Below, piece by piece: positions 17,599 through 26,336 of a stretch of DNA of 64,000 nt. Each line of letters begins with the position of its first letter. The stretch's first letter is position 1. Where the stretch lies: contig CAOKER010000007.1 in assembly GCA_948467545.1 (NCBI GenBank), positions 62,001-126,000 on the forward strand, given 5' to 3'. Both the position numbers and the translations under genes were made by a program. The DNA comes from an uncultured Eubacteriales bacterium (GTDB lineage: Bacteria > Bacillota > Clostridia > Oscillospirales > CAG-272). Below the pieces are notes generated by a model, which worked only from the letters and a program-made list of their open reading frames with translations, was not told where the DNA came from and did not search any database.

Positions 17599-19002
17599 AT
17601 GATTTTGAAAAAATATTTCGGTGATAAAGCATTTTACAAGATGATTCTTTCGATAGCGGTTCCGATAATGATTCAGAACGGAATCACAAATTTTGTAAGT
17701 CTGCTTGACAACATAATGGTAGGAAGTCTTGGAACCGAAGCAATGTCCGGAGTGTCAATTGTCAACCAGTTTGTGTTTATATTCAATCTATTGATATTCG
17801 GAGCGGTGTCGGCTGCCGGAATATTTACCGCTCAATATCACGGAATCGGAAACAGGGAAGGAAAGATGTATACTTTCCGTTTCAAACTGCTTATAAATAT
17901 AGGTGCTGCGCTGATCGGAATTGCAGTTCTTGTTATCTTTCGTGAAAAGCTTATTTCTCTTTTTTTGCATCAGGGGGAGGCTAAGGGGGATCTTGCGCTT
18001 ACCCTTAGCCTCAGTAAGAAATATCTCGGAATTATTCTGATAGGTCTTATTCCGTATGCTGTTTCTCAGGTTTATGCTTCTACGATGCGCGAGACCGATC
18101 AGACTGTCGTTCCCATGTTTGCAAGCATTGCCGCGGTTTTAACCAATTTTATACTTAATTACATACTTATATTCGGAAATTTTGGAATACCCGCACTCGG
18201 TGTTTCGGGGGCAGCAATAGCGACGGTGATATCGCGGTTTGCGGAGCTTATGGTCTTGACTGTATGGGCGCACAAAAATAAAGATAAATGCGATTATCTG
18301 TACGGCGCTTTTTCTTCGCTCAGAGTACCTGCCGGTCTTGCTTCGCAAATTATCTTACGCGGATTTCCGCTTATGTTCAATGAAGTTATGTGGGCATTTG
18401 CTCTTACGGTCCGAAATCAATCGTATTCTATACGGGGACTTGACGTTGTCGCGGCATTCAACATAGCGAATACGGTAGTTGATTTGTTCAGCGTTGTATA
18501 TATTGCTCTCGGAAGCGCAATTTCGATTGTAGTCGGCAACCAGCTCGGAGCAGGAGCATTTGAAAAAGCTAAGGATACTTCCAGAAAAATGGTCGTATTT
18601 TCAATTTTGTGCAGTATTGTTACGGGCTTAATTCTGATTATATGTTCGGGCCTGTTTCCGATGATATACAATACAAGCGAAACGGTGAAGGATCTTGCGT
18701 CATATATGATAACTGTTTCCGCTTCGGTTATGCCGTTTATAGCTTGCGCCAATGCCGCTTATTTTACAATTCGCTCCGGAGGAAAGGTGTTGGTTACTAT
18801 TCTGTTTGACAGTGTATTTTCATGGGTTGTGGTAGTTCCTGCAGCATTTGTTTTATCGAGATATACATCAGCGGGAATTCATATAATCTACTTTGTATGT
18901 CAATATTTAGAAATCCTTAAAACATTTTTCGGTCTGCTGCTTTTGAAAAAAGGAACATGGATAAAGCAGCTTGTAGCTTCCGGCGATGAGATGTCCTATT
19001 AA
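17599..19002 (+). CDS. MATE family efflux transporter
   Basis: A 467-residue membrane protein with about 12 hydrophobic helices in two related halves. The start (MILSIAVPIMIQNGITNFVSLLDNIMVG, positions about 15-42) and GNREGKMY-type loops are typical of clostridial MATE exporters, which move drugs or metabolites out by Na+ or H+ antiport. The substrate is unknown. It is flanked by terminators on both sides, so it is probably monocistronic. Confidence 0.85.
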   Translation: MILKKYFGDKAFYKMILSIAVPIMIQNGITNFVSLLDNIMVGSLGTEAMSGVSIVNQFVFIFNLLIFGAVSAAGIFTAQYHGIGNREGKMYTFRFKLLINIGAALIGIAVLVIFREKLISLFLHQGEAKGDLALTLSLSKKYLGIILIGLIPYAVSQVYASTMRETDQTVVPMFASIAAVLTNFILNYILIFGNFGIPALGVSGAAIATVISRFAELMVLTVWAHKNKDKCDYLYGAFSSLRVPAGLASQIILRGFPLMFNEVMWAFALTVRNQSYSIRGLDVVAAFNIANTVVDLFSVVYIALGSAISIVVGNQLGAGAFEKAKDTSRKMVVFSILCSIVTGLILIICSGLFPMIYNTSETVKDLASYMITVSASVMPFIACANAAYFTIRSGGKVLVTILFDSVFSWVVVVPAAFVLSRYTSAGIHIIYFVCQYLEILKTFFGLLLLKKGTWIKQLVASGDEMSY

Positions 19003-19166
19003 ACATCCGATTAAACATCAAGTTGAATATTCAGTTAAATAACCGACGAAATATCAGCGATGCGGAATTCTTCAAAATAAATTGTTGCCGCGTGTATCTG
19101 CTGGAATATATTAATCAGATATTCTACGGTTTGTAATGACGGTTAGACAAAAAATATAATATCAGA

Positions 19167-19212
19167 CAGAGCTTTGCTCCGATAACTTCGGAACAAAGCT
19201 CTGTTTTTTTTA
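19167..19212 (+). terminator. Intrinsic terminator after MATE gene
   Basis: CAGAGCTTTG and CTCCGA pair with TTCGGA and AAAGCTCTG around a TAAC loop, and eight T residues follow. Confidence 0.85.
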
Positions 19213-19317
19213 TTTCAGCCGGACATATTTTACGGTAAGAGTATTTTTGACGTGGGTTTTAAGTTTTTGTTGGAACACATTACCCGGCAGAATATATTAC
19301 TGTTTTATATGCGGCTG

Positions 19318-19349
19318 TTTACAAATATAAAATTATAATTCTCCTTATT
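19318..19349 (+). promoter_or_regulatory. Candidate group-5 sigma promoter of the holin
   Basis: TTTACA (19318-19323, preceded by G and followed by AA) is followed after 19 bp by CCTTATT (19343-19349). No TATAAT lies at sigma-A spacing. The same layout occurs before the sigma gene (19896) and the RHS gene (30759). A TTTACA -35 box is known for TcdR/BotR-type sigma factors. Confidence 0.5.
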
Positions 19350-19384
19350 TGTTAGATTATTTTGTACAAAAGGAGTTGTTATTT

Positions 19385-19801
19385 ATGAAAGGTATTATAA
19401 AAGGTGTTTGTTGTATATTTGGAGGTTTTATAGTGAATTTACTCGGCGGATGGGACATATGGCTGTCCTCGCTTGTCTTTTTAATGGCTGTGGATATTAT
19501 TGTCGGACTCATAAAAGCCTTTCTGTGCAAGTCGGATAAAAGTGTCAGCGGAGGCTTGAATTCCGCAAGTATGTTTAAAGGCGGACTTAAAAAGGTTCTT
19601 ATTTTTTTTATAATAGCATTGGCAACCGTTCTTGATACGATAGTCGTCCCGGATAATACATATATAAGATGCGCGGTTGCGGGATATTATATTGCAAATG
19701 AAGGTCTTAGCATTTTAGAAAATATAGGTGCGTGCGGAGTTCCTCTTCCCAAAATATTCTATTCAATTCTTGACGTATTAAAACAGAAAGGCGACAACTG
19801 A
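19385..19801 (+). CDS. TcdE/UviB-type holin (toxin secretion/phage lysis holin family)
   Basis: A 138-residue membrane protein with about three hydrophobic helices, a central Lys-rich loop and the family pattern SGGLNSASMFKGGLKK. It matches the phage_holin_4/toxin-secretion holin family that includes TcdE of C. difficile, which releases large toxins lacking signal peptides. ATG 19385 is chosen because AGGAG lies 9 nt upstream; the longer frame from TTG 19349 has no site. There is no endolysin, terminase or other phage gene nearby. It precedes a TcdR-like sigma factor, the same pairing as in toxin and bacteriocin loci. The role in releasing the RHS protein or a peptide is inference. Confidence 0.8.
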   Translation: MKGIIKGVCCIFGGFIVNLLGGWDIWLSSLVFLMAVDIIVGLIKAFLCKSDKSVSGGLNSASMFKGGLKKVLIFFIIALATVLDTIVVPDNTYIRCAVAGYYIANEGLSILENIGACGVPLPKIFYSILDVLKQKGDN

Positions 19802-19895
19802 AATATACCATATATGCTAATATTTGTTTATAAAAGAAAAAATGACGGCATAACGTAAAAAATTCAATATTCTGGTAAAAAAACAAAAAATTAGG

Positions 19896-19927
19896 TTTAC
19901 AAAAAGGTCCTTTAAGCACTCTTTATA
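19896..19927 (+). promoter_or_regulatory. Candidate group-5 sigma (auto)promoter of the sigma operon
   Basis: TTTACA (19896-19901, within GTTTACAAA) is followed after 19 bp by CTTTATA (19921-19927), giving a leader of about 105 nt before the sigma gene. The spacing and boxes match those before the holin and RHS genes, suggesting autoregulation. Confidence 0.5.
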
Positions 19928-20038
19928 AATATAGATATGTAGTTTTAAAGAATATTTTCTATCACATTTATTACGTTTTTTCTCTGATGGATTATTGCTT
20001 TAAAATCTGCAGCAAATTAATAAGGAGGAAGCTTATAA

Positions 20039-20626
20039 ATGGAAAGTTTGAGGAATACTGTTTTTGAAGCGCAAAAAGGGGATAAAAACGCTTTGCTTGA
20101 GGTGATAACTTTTTTTGATCCGCTGATAAAAAAGTATGTTAAGCTTATGGACTACGATGAGGACTTTAAATCTGAGCTGACAATATACCTGATGGAATTG
20201 ATAAAATCAATAAATTTATCTGATTTTCGTATTATGAATGATTTCACTTTAATTAATTATATCAGAACATCCGTGTATCATGAATATATTCTTCTGTCCA
20301 AAAAAAGAAATGAAGTTGTACAGAGCGAAAAATATTATGAAGTGGAAGACCTGAACTATTTATTGGGAGAGGACTACCGCATAAGTGATAGGCTTAATGA
20401 TCTTCTTATTGATGAGCTTCTTCGGTATTATCTTACAAAATGCGAATACAAATGCTTTAACTTGATGATTATAGAAGGTTATTCGTCCTCGCAGGCATCG
20501 AAAACTCTCGGAATATCAAGGCAGGCAGTAAATAATTCTAAAAACAGAGCGATTAAAAAGCTGAGAAATAATATCAAAAGCGATTACACACCGAGACATA
20601 CAGATGGAAGGAGGGAACAGCAATGA
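20039..20626 (+). CDS. Group-5 (TcdR/UviA-like) RNA polymerase sigma factor
   Basis: A 195-residue sigma-70 family protein with only regions 2 and 4. Region 2 includes FDPLIKKYVKLMDYDEDF and YLMELIKSINLSDF. Region 4 has the helix-turn-helix ASKTLGISRQAVNNSKNRA. Both segments closely recall C. difficile TcdR as I remember it (LVKKLSRVLHYEE, FIELIKNIKLSSF, ISRQAVNKAKNRA). The basic C-terminal tail is extra. AGGAGG precedes the ATG. The stop overlaps the next start by 4 bp (ATGA), so the nucleotidyltransferase is translationally coupled. TcdR-like factors direct polymerase to toxin, bacteriocin and holin promoters with a TTTACA -35 box, and such boxes are seen here. Family membership is from pattern; an alignment is needed to confirm it. 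Confidence 0.78.
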   Translation: MESLRNTVFEAQKGDKNALLEVITFFDPLIKKYVKLMDYDEDFKSELTIYLMELIKSINLSDFRIMNDFTLINYIRTSVYHEYILLSKKRNEVVQSEKYYEVEDLNYLLGEDYRISDRLNDLLIDELLRYYLTKCEYKCFNLMIIEGYSSSQASKTLGISRQAVNNSKNRAIKKLRNNIKSDYTPRHTDGRREQQ

Positions 20627-21702
20627 CAGCCGGTCAAAAAAAATTATTTCTTAATCTTTGTTCTTTCTCTTCGGCTGACGGGAAGGAAATTGAAAAAAAT
20701 ATATCAAAATATATGACGCCGGAAGTTCTTGGCCTGCTTTATGCAAACAGAATGCAGACAGTAGCATATAAGGTGATAGAAAAATTCGGACTGTTTGATT
20801 TGCTGGGAGCAGAGGTCAAACGCGCGCTGAAAAATTCCTATATGAGCGATTTGCTGTTTAACGATTCTTATATACAGTGTGTTGATGAGCTTTCTCAGGT
20901 GTTATCGCAGTTTGATAAAAAGTATGCCGCGCTGAAGGGAGCTGTTTTATGCAGAAAATATCCCGACGGCTGCAGAACTTCAAATGATATGGATATTCTT
21001 GTAAATTCAGATGATATATCAGCTTTGGGGAATATACTTGCGGAAAATGGTTTTGAACAGGGATATGTAAGAAACGGGATCTTTTACAAAGCGAGCCGTA
21101 AGGAAATCATATCGTCTAAAATGATGAGGGGAGAAACAGTTCCTTATGTAAAGGAAGTAAACAAGCCTTTACTTAAATATTTTGAAGTGGATTTGAATTT
21201 TTCGCTTGACTACAAAAACGGTGCCGATAACGTAAAGGAAATGCTTATGCATACTGAATCTGTGAAGGTTAGGAACGGGAAAATTTTGACTCTTCAGCCT
21301 TTGTTCTTTTTCATACATTTGTGTTGTCACCTGTATAAAGAAATGACAACACTTCCTTGGATAGAAATGAAAAAGGATATGACTATGTATAAGTTTTTGG
21401 ATATTGCAGAATTTTTAAGAAATATTGACGGGGGTACTTTATTTAACCTTTGCTATATTGCCAAGAAGCTTGGTGCCTTAAATGAATGCTGCTGTGCTAT
21501 TTTGTGGACATGCTCCTTGCTTCGTGTAAACAGCGCATTTGCCGCCTCAAAAGCAACGGCGTGGCTTAAAGGAAACGAAGCGCTTCTTCACACGGTTGTG
21601 TCTCCCGTTGACAACAAAAAATATATTTATTCCGAAAAGCGGATTGCGGAGAGGTTTTTCTTAAAAGATAGGATATCAAACCTTGTAGAAATAAATAATT
21701 AA
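20623..21702 (+). CDS. NTP_transf_5-like nucleotidyltransferase family protein
   Basis: A 359-residue protein of the uncharacterised nucleotidyltransferase type. The core is ALKGAVLCRKYPDG followed by RTSNDMDILVNSDD, where Asp-x-Asp would bind metal-nucleotide, at about residues 105-132. Similar proteins occur in lasso peptide and other peptide-modification clusters, but their reaction is mostly unknown. Its start overlaps the stop of the sigma gene by 4 bp. Chemistry on a carrier protein, a peptide or a small molecule cannot be distinguished from sequence. Confidence 0.7.
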   Translation: MTAGQKKLFLNLCSFSSADGKEIEKNISKYMTPEVLGLLYANRMQTVAYKVIEKFGLFDLLGAEVKRALKNSYMSDLLFNDSYIQCVDELSQVLSQFDKKYAALKGAVLCRKYPDGCRTSNDMDILVNSDDISALGNILAENGFEQGYVRNGIFYKASRKEIISSKMMRGETVPYVKEVNKPLLKYFEVDLNFSLDYKNGADNVKEMLMHTESVKVRNGKILTLQPLFFFIHLCCHLYKEMTTLPWIEMKKDMTMYKFLDIAEFLRNIDGGTLFNLCYIAKKLGALNECCCAILWTCSLLRVNSAFAASKATAWLKGNEALLHTVVSPVDNKKYIYSEKRIAERFFLKDRISNLVEINN

Positions 21703-21812
21703 TTTCAAAAAGATAATCTTTCTCATCCAAGCTGTGATAACAGTGATGAGGTATGATTACGGATATAAAAAATATCTGCAGTTCGGACAAGCATCCAAGG
21801 GGTGCAGCAAAT

Positions 21813-22514
21813 ATGAAAGGGGAAATTTTAACTGAGAAGGGAAAAATTTTAACAATGAAAAAATTACATATGAAAAACAATAATACCGGAGGAGTTTTAT
21901 TTTCCTTTTGCGGTTTGGACGGATGCGGAAAAACAACAATGATAAATCGTTTGGCATGCGAACTTAAAAGTGAATATCCGGTTTTTCTTACAAAGCAGCC
22001 TACGCCGAGTGTCAGAGAATCAGAAATATTCAGAGCGTATATGGATTCTCCCGATCACAGCTCTTATGAGTACCGAAGTCTTTCACTGTTTGCCGCTGCC
22101 GATCGGGTGCAGCATTCCAACAAGGTGATAGAGGCTGAGATGGAGAAAGGTAAGATCGTAATAAGCGACAGATATTTCTATTCATGTCTTGCAAATCTGC
22201 GCGCGCGCGGCTATAAAAAGGACCGGTGGATTTATGAAATTGCCGAGTCAATTATTAAACCGGATATTTCATTCTTTTTGGATGTGCCGATATCAGAGGC
22301 GATATACCGCGTCAGATGCCGCGAAGAGGAAAAAAACAGATATATTGATGTGCAGTTACAGTATAATCTCCAAAAGGAATATAATGAAATTTGTAAAATA
22401 AACGGCGGAATAACGGTTCCCACCGGAATAGAACCCGACAAGTCTTACGAATATATAATAAAAGCAGTCAGAAAGGTATTGAATAAAAATGGATTTCAGA
22501 AAAAAGGTTTATGA
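21813..22514 (+). CDS. Thymidylate-kinase-like P-loop kinase
   Basis: A protein of about 233 residues with the dTMP kinase fold. It has the Walker A motif GLDGCGKTT, the DR(Y/F) segment as SDRYFYSCLANLRARG, and the LID-like RVRCREEEKNRYID. The housekeeping Tmk is expected elsewhere, so this is a specialised paralogue. Start choice is open: AAGGGG lies 10 nt before ATG 21813, while ATG 21855 gives a family-like length but poorer spacing. It lies between the nucleotidyltransferase and the ACP; its 3' end overlaps the ACP start by 26 bp, so it belongs to the operon. Its substrate (nucleotide or other phosphate acceptor) is unknown. Confidence 0.7.
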   Translation: MKGEILTEKGKILTMKKLHMKNNNTGGVLFSFCGLDGCGKTTMINRLACELKSEYPVFLTKQPTPSVRESEIFRAYMDSPDHSSYEYRSLSLFAAADRVQHSNKVIEAEMEKGKIVISDRYFYSCLANLRARGYKKDRWIYEIAESIIKPDISFFLDVPISEAIYRVRCREEEKNRYIDVQLQYNLQKEYNEICKINGGITVPTGIEPDKSYEYIIKAVRKVLNKNGFQKKGL

Positions 22515-22719
22515 AATTATCGGCAGTATTTGCGGAATTGAAATCGACTCTCAGGACAAATTGCTTAGTGATGATCTCGGCATAGACAGTCTGGGAATGG
22601 TAGCGCTTTTGATTGAGCTTGAAGATTCGATGGATATAGAGCTTGAAGAATCTGACATGAATCCGCTGCTGCTCAAAACTACAGAGGATATCGTTAAGCT
22701 TGCGGAGAAGTACATATGA
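22489..22719 (+). CDS. Acyl carrier protein
   Basis: A 76-residue carrier protein with the phosphopantetheine site LGIDSLGMVALLIELED; the modified Ser is at about residue 34. The chain is acidic and four-helical, the right size for ACP or PCP. It is not beside fatty-acid genes. Its stop overlaps the start of the BtrH-like gene by 4 bp, and an AMP-forming ligase follows. In butirosin synthesis a ligase (BtrJ) loads a carrier (BtrI) and BtrH transfers the acyl group, and the three-gene set here has the same parts. The acyl group is unknown. A phosphopantetheinyl transferase is not in the window. Confidence 0.88.
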   Translation: MDFRKKVYEIIGSICGIEIDSQDKLLSDDLGIDSLGMVALLIELEDSMDIELEESDMNPLLLKTTEDIVKLAEKYI

Positions 22720-23723
22720 AAAATTATAAGAACATTCAGCTTCCCATTGTTGAACCTGTATACGGAACATATCATTTTCAGGGCGGTGCAAGCGCAGTTA
22801 TTCATGACAATCCCAGCATCCGCAATTGGTTTTTGAATGAGGTTATGAATCTTTGCTGCTCAAGGATGGTTTTATTCGGATTGACAACGCCTCAGATAGG
22901 AATAGATAAGTCTACATGGGAGGATGTACCTTTTTATGACAAGCGGTGGTATTCGACACAGTTTTTGAGAGGCTGTACTAATTCTGTAATAAGAGAACTG
23001 CTCAATAATCTATATTACGTATACTTCAGCGGCTTTGACGATTATTATATGAAGGGAAAAACCTGGTATAAGGAAAGACATTTCTGCCATGACGGGTTGA
23101 TATGCGGATACGATTCGTCCGATAAAACCTTTACTGTTTTTGCATATGACAGCAGATGGGTTTACCGATGCTTTAAAATACCACAGAAATGTTTTGATGC
23201 CGGAAGAAAATCAATGTATAATCAAGGAGTTTACGGTGCCGTATGCGGATTAAAGCCGTATTCCAATCAAGTTGAGCTTGATCCGGAAAGAATTTATCTG
23301 AATTTATCGGAATATCTGGATTCATCGCTTGATAAATATCCGCCTACTGAAAAAGGTGCGGTTTACGGAATCGCCGTTCAGGACTATATTGTTATGTATT
23401 TGGACAGGCTTTGCAAAGATGAAATTCCGCATAACAGAATGGACAGAAGAGTTCTGAGACAAATTTGGGAACACAAGGCTGTAATGCTTGAACGTATCGG
23501 AAAGGTCGAAGTAATGTTGTCTCTTGATTCAGAGACAAGCAGATCATATTCTGCACTCGTTGAAAAAGCTAATGTCACAAGAATGTTTTATGCTTCATAT
23601 CACATGAAACGCCGTGATTCCCTAATTCCGGTTATGAAGAAAAATCTTATTGAGATACGAAACGATGAGGAAATACTGCTGAGCAATTTTGTGAAAAAAA
23701 TCGGGAGAGCTTTAAAGATATGA
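22716..23723 (+). CDS. BtrH-like (cysteine-protease-fold) acyltransferase candidate
   Basis: A 335-residue protein related to the BtrH N-terminal family: start LPIVEPVYGTYH, a conserved core GFDDYYMKGKTWYKERHF then CHDGLICGYDSSD, and a helical C-terminal third. BtrH transfers an acyl group from an ACP to an amine in butirosin synthesis; related papain-like proteins act in non-ribosomal and peptide-modification systems. The HFCHDG segment carries candidate catalytic Cys/His residues. It overlaps the ACP before it and the ligase after it by 4 bp each, so the three are made together. A clear paralogue lies at 52807 beside a precursor peptide. Family call by pattern; the transferase role is inference. 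Confidence 0.65.
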   Translation: MKNYKNIQLPIVEPVYGTYHFQGGASAVIHDNPSIRNWFLNEVMNLCCSRMVLFGLTTPQIGIDKSTWEDVPFYDKRWYSTQFLRGCTNSVIRELLNNLYYVYFSGFDDYYMKGKTWYKERHFCHDGLICGYDSSDKTFTVFAYDSRWVYRCFKIPQKCFDAGRKSMYNQGVYGAVCGLKPYSNQVELDPERIYLNLSEYLDSSLDKYPPTEKGAVYGIAVQDYIVMYLDRLCKDEIPHNRMDRRVLRQIWEHKAVMLERIGKVEVMLSLDSETSRSYSALVEKANVTRMFYASYHMKRRDSLIPVMKKNLIEIRNDEEILLSNFVKKIGRALKI

Positions 23724-25087
23724 TGCTGTGGAATTATCTGAAAAATGAAATGCTGAGACATCAGGGGCAAACGGTCGGAGAGGGCGATTGCTCAATGACA
23801 TTTGAGGAGATAGTTATATATTCGGAAATCTTCTCAGAAAAAATAAAAAATGAGCTTTGCTGCGGAATTGTCTGCATTTCGGAAATGTCTGCATCCATAG
23901 CACTGCTTTCCTGTTTTGCCGCCGGTGTAACCGCTGTTCCCGTATCAATGAGATATGGTGAGCAGCATGTAAGAAAAATAATTGATAATGTTAATCCGAC
24001 ATGTATAATTACGGATAAATACGGTGATTTGCAGGTTATATACTTGAAAAACAACCGTTATATTTTACCTGAAAAACATCCGGCTGTAATAATGCATACT
24101 TCAGGGACCGAAGGAAATCCAAAGGGAGTTATGCTAAGCGAACAAAATATTTATGCCAATTTAATGGGGATCAAGGATTATTTTAGGATAGGGACAGATG
24201 ATTGCATATTAATAACCCGTCCGTTGATTCACTGTGCGGTTATGACAGGAGAGTTTTTAATATCATTAGTAAACGGAGTGAGGATCCGGTTTTGTTCGTC
24301 TCATTTTAATCCGTCCGAGACCTTAAAACAAATTAGAATTTATAATGCTAATGTTTTTTGCGGGACCCCGACTATACTCGGTATTTTGTCCAGACTGTCA
24401 AAAAAGTCTGATAAGAGTTTTTTGGATACTATTGCCGTAAGCGGCGAATGTTTAAGCCGCAATTCCGCGGAAAAGATAAGACAGGCTTTTCCGTACGCTC
24501 GGATATATCATGTCTATGGACTGACCGAAGCAGGTCCGAGAGTATGTTTTTTACCTCCGAACGTTTTTGACGATGAACCGGACTGTGCCGGTATTCCTCT
24601 TAAAAACGTGAAAATAAAAGTGGTAAAGGCTGACGGAAACGACGCCGAAACCGGAGAACCGGGAGACTTGTGGGTAAACGGAGAAAGCATAATGCTTGGC
24701 TATTATAACAATGAAAAGCTTACGGAGAGCGTTTTAAGGGACGGATGGTTATGTACAGGAGATACGGCTGTTATAAATGAAAACGGTTTTTTAAAAATTC
24801 TCGGAAGAAAGGATGATATGATAATCAGGTCGGGCATGAATATCTATCCGCAGGAGATTGAGTCGGCGATAAAATCCGACAGCCGGGTAAGAGAAGTATT
24901 GGTTAAAGGCGTTTACCGTGAAGGGCGAGGAACAGAGCTTGAAATGGTTATATCGGGCAGCTTTGAATGTATTGACGATATAAAGAAGTTATGCATAAAG
25001 AAACTGCCGCTGTATCAGGTACCTTCAAGAATTACACTCGTGGACGACATACCTAAGAACAGCTCTGGAAAGCTTATCAGAGGTTAA
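23720..25087 (+). CDS. AMP-forming acyl/aminoacyl-ACP ligase
   Basis: A 455-residue member of the ANL superfamily (acyl-CoA synthetases, NRPS adenylation domains). Seen are the ATP loop HTSGTEGNPKGVM, the motif VYGLTEAGPRV, the hinge region TGDTAVINENGFLKILGRKDD, and the catalytic Lys motif NSSGKLIRG at the very C-terminus. It activates a carboxylic acid as the acyl-AMP and probably loads the ACP at 22489. The N-terminal domain is shorter than in acyl-CoA synthetases (usually over 500 residues). The start overlaps the BtrH-like stop by 4 bp. Substrate cannot be deduced. Confidence 0.85.
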   Translation: MMLWNYLKNEMLRHQGQTVGEGDCSMTFEEIVIYSEIFSEKIKNELCCGIVCISEMSASIALLSCFAAGVTAVPVSMRYGEQHVRKIIDNVNPTCIITDKYGDLQVIYLKNNRYILPEKHPAVIMHTSGTEGNPKGVMLSEQNIYANLMGIKDYFRIGTDDCILITRPLIHCAVMTGEFLISLVNGVRIRFCSSHFNPSETLKQIRIYNANVFCGTPTILGILSRLSKKSDKSFLDTIAVSGECLSRNSAEKIRQAFPYARIYHVYGLTEAGPRVCFLPPNVFDDEPDCAGIPLKNVKIKVVKADGNDAETGEPGDLWVNGESIMLGYYNNEKLTESVLRDGWLCTGDTAVINENGFLKILGRKDDMIIRSGMNIYPQEIESAIKSDSRVREVLVKGVYREGRGTELEMVISGSFECIDDIKKLCIKKLPLYQVPSRITLVDDIPKNSSGKLIRG

Positions 25088-25120
25088 AATGACAGAAAAT
25101 ATATACGAAAGGAATTTAAA

Positions 25121-26251
25121 ATGAAAAAATCAATCGTTGACGAGATTAAGGCTTTGCGAAAAAACGATTCGTTTTGCGTTGACAATACTAATATTAACCG
25201 GTATATGCTTGTTCTGCTTGAAGATGACGGAAGCCGTACTGCTTATTGTTTCAGCACTCCTGTTTACAATATTAACACCGGTAAAATGGTAAAGCTTTGT
25301 TTTCAAAAGAATAAAGATACATATTTGTTAGAGGGAAGCAATGCCGATGTCCGAATAGATGATGAAATTATATTAAAAAATTCCGTCGGCAGCTGCCGAT
25401 TTATTATTCCTCAGGGGAAATTTGTTATGTCGGATCCCGGATTGAAAAACGGCGACGATTATGTTTATCCCACAACAAACGGCATTGCATTTAAAGCATC
25501 CTGCAGAGACCGCTGTTTCAGAGGCTTTTCAATAATAACCGACGTTCATTTTATGAATTCAAAGGACAATAATAAATATTTTGCTCTTATGACTCAGGAA
25601 TATGAACCGTTTGTAACGGTATCTGCAATAGGCTGTGTGAATAAAGACAATAAGATTTTTTCTCCGGCTGTGATAGAGGCAAAAAAAGCGTCCGATTTTG
25701 AATATAAGCTCTCGTTTGTGAGCTGCGGCAGCGATGCAGAGTATATATTATTTGAAATAAATTTGTATGAGAGAAAGCTTTTTCTCGATACAACAGTGGA
25801 AAGTAAAAATATAGGTGTGAACAATGCTTTCGGCAGTATAGCTTTTATCGGAGATACTGAAATGTTCGGAGAACAATGGCTGTACTCAAGACCGGCATTT
25901 TCACTTATATCTGAGCTTTATGAAAAATCGTTGAATTATGCTGTACTTCATATACCGCAGTACAGCGGATCGGATATCGAAATAAACATTTCAAAAGCAA
26001 GCTCTCGTTTTTGCAGCTTCGGATCGACTTGGAGCAATAAAATACCGGCTGCCGATTTTATAACCAAGGCTGTAAAAAACATGGGATATCTGGATATTGA
26101 TATTTCCGGGTTATTGATAGATCCGCGGAAAAAGCGGCTGATACAGGATAACGGATTTATCGTAAATACATCAGCAAGAAATCGTTTTTCTGTTCTTTCA
26201 ACAGGAGATAACTATTATTATCCGCAAATTCTTGAAATAAATTTTGAATAA
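25121..26251 (+). CDS. Unknown protein, possibly with a DNRLRE-like C-terminal domain
   Basis: A 376-residue protein not confidently recognised. It has no signal peptide and no membrane helix. The first half is beta-rich; the second half (about residues 225-376) has a layout like DNRLRE modules: IAFIGDTEMFG, then alternating strands (LNYAVLHIPQYSG), a WSNKIPAA segment, LDIDISGLL and a final strand block. A true DNRLRE-like domain is also present near the N-terminus of the RHS protein at 30952, so a link is possible but unproven. GAAAGGAA lies before the ATG. It is 33 bp after the ligase and likely in the same operon. Confidence 0.5.
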   Translation: MKKSIVDEIKALRKNDSFCVDNTNINRYMLVLLEDDGSRTAYCFSTPVYNINTGKMVKLCFQKNKDTYLLEGSNADVRIDDEIILKNSVGSCRFIIPQGKFVMSDPGLKNGDDYVYPTTNGIAFKASCRDRCFRGFSIITDVHFMNSKDNNKYFALMTQEYEPFVTVSAIGCVNKDNKIFSPAVIEAKKASDFEYKLSFVSCGSDAEYILFEINLYERKLFLDTTVESKNIGVNNAFGSIAFIGDTEMFGEQWLYSRPAFSLISELYEKSLNYAVLHIPQYSGSDIEINISKASSRFCSFGSTWSNKIPAADFITKAVKNMGYLDIDISGLLIDPRKKRLIQDNGFIVNTSARNRFSVLSTGDNYYYPQILEINFE

Positions 26252-26336
26252 TGGCGAAAAATGATTGACAATAGCAATTTATATAAATATAATTAAATTA
26301 ATCGTTGACTATATTTATATAGGTTGGAGTAAATTT

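Larger units (their letters stand above)
19003..19384. other. 382-bp gap between MATE gene and holin
   Basis: It holds the MATE terminator (19167-19212) and the TTTACA-type promoter of the holin (19318-19349). A short run of imperfect 'AAACATC/AAATATC' repeats lies at about 19006-19060. No further gene is visible. Confidence 0.6.

Noticed and set aside
19385..19801. Holin as part of a prophage
   Set aside because: No endolysin, tail, capsid, terminase or integrase genes are near.
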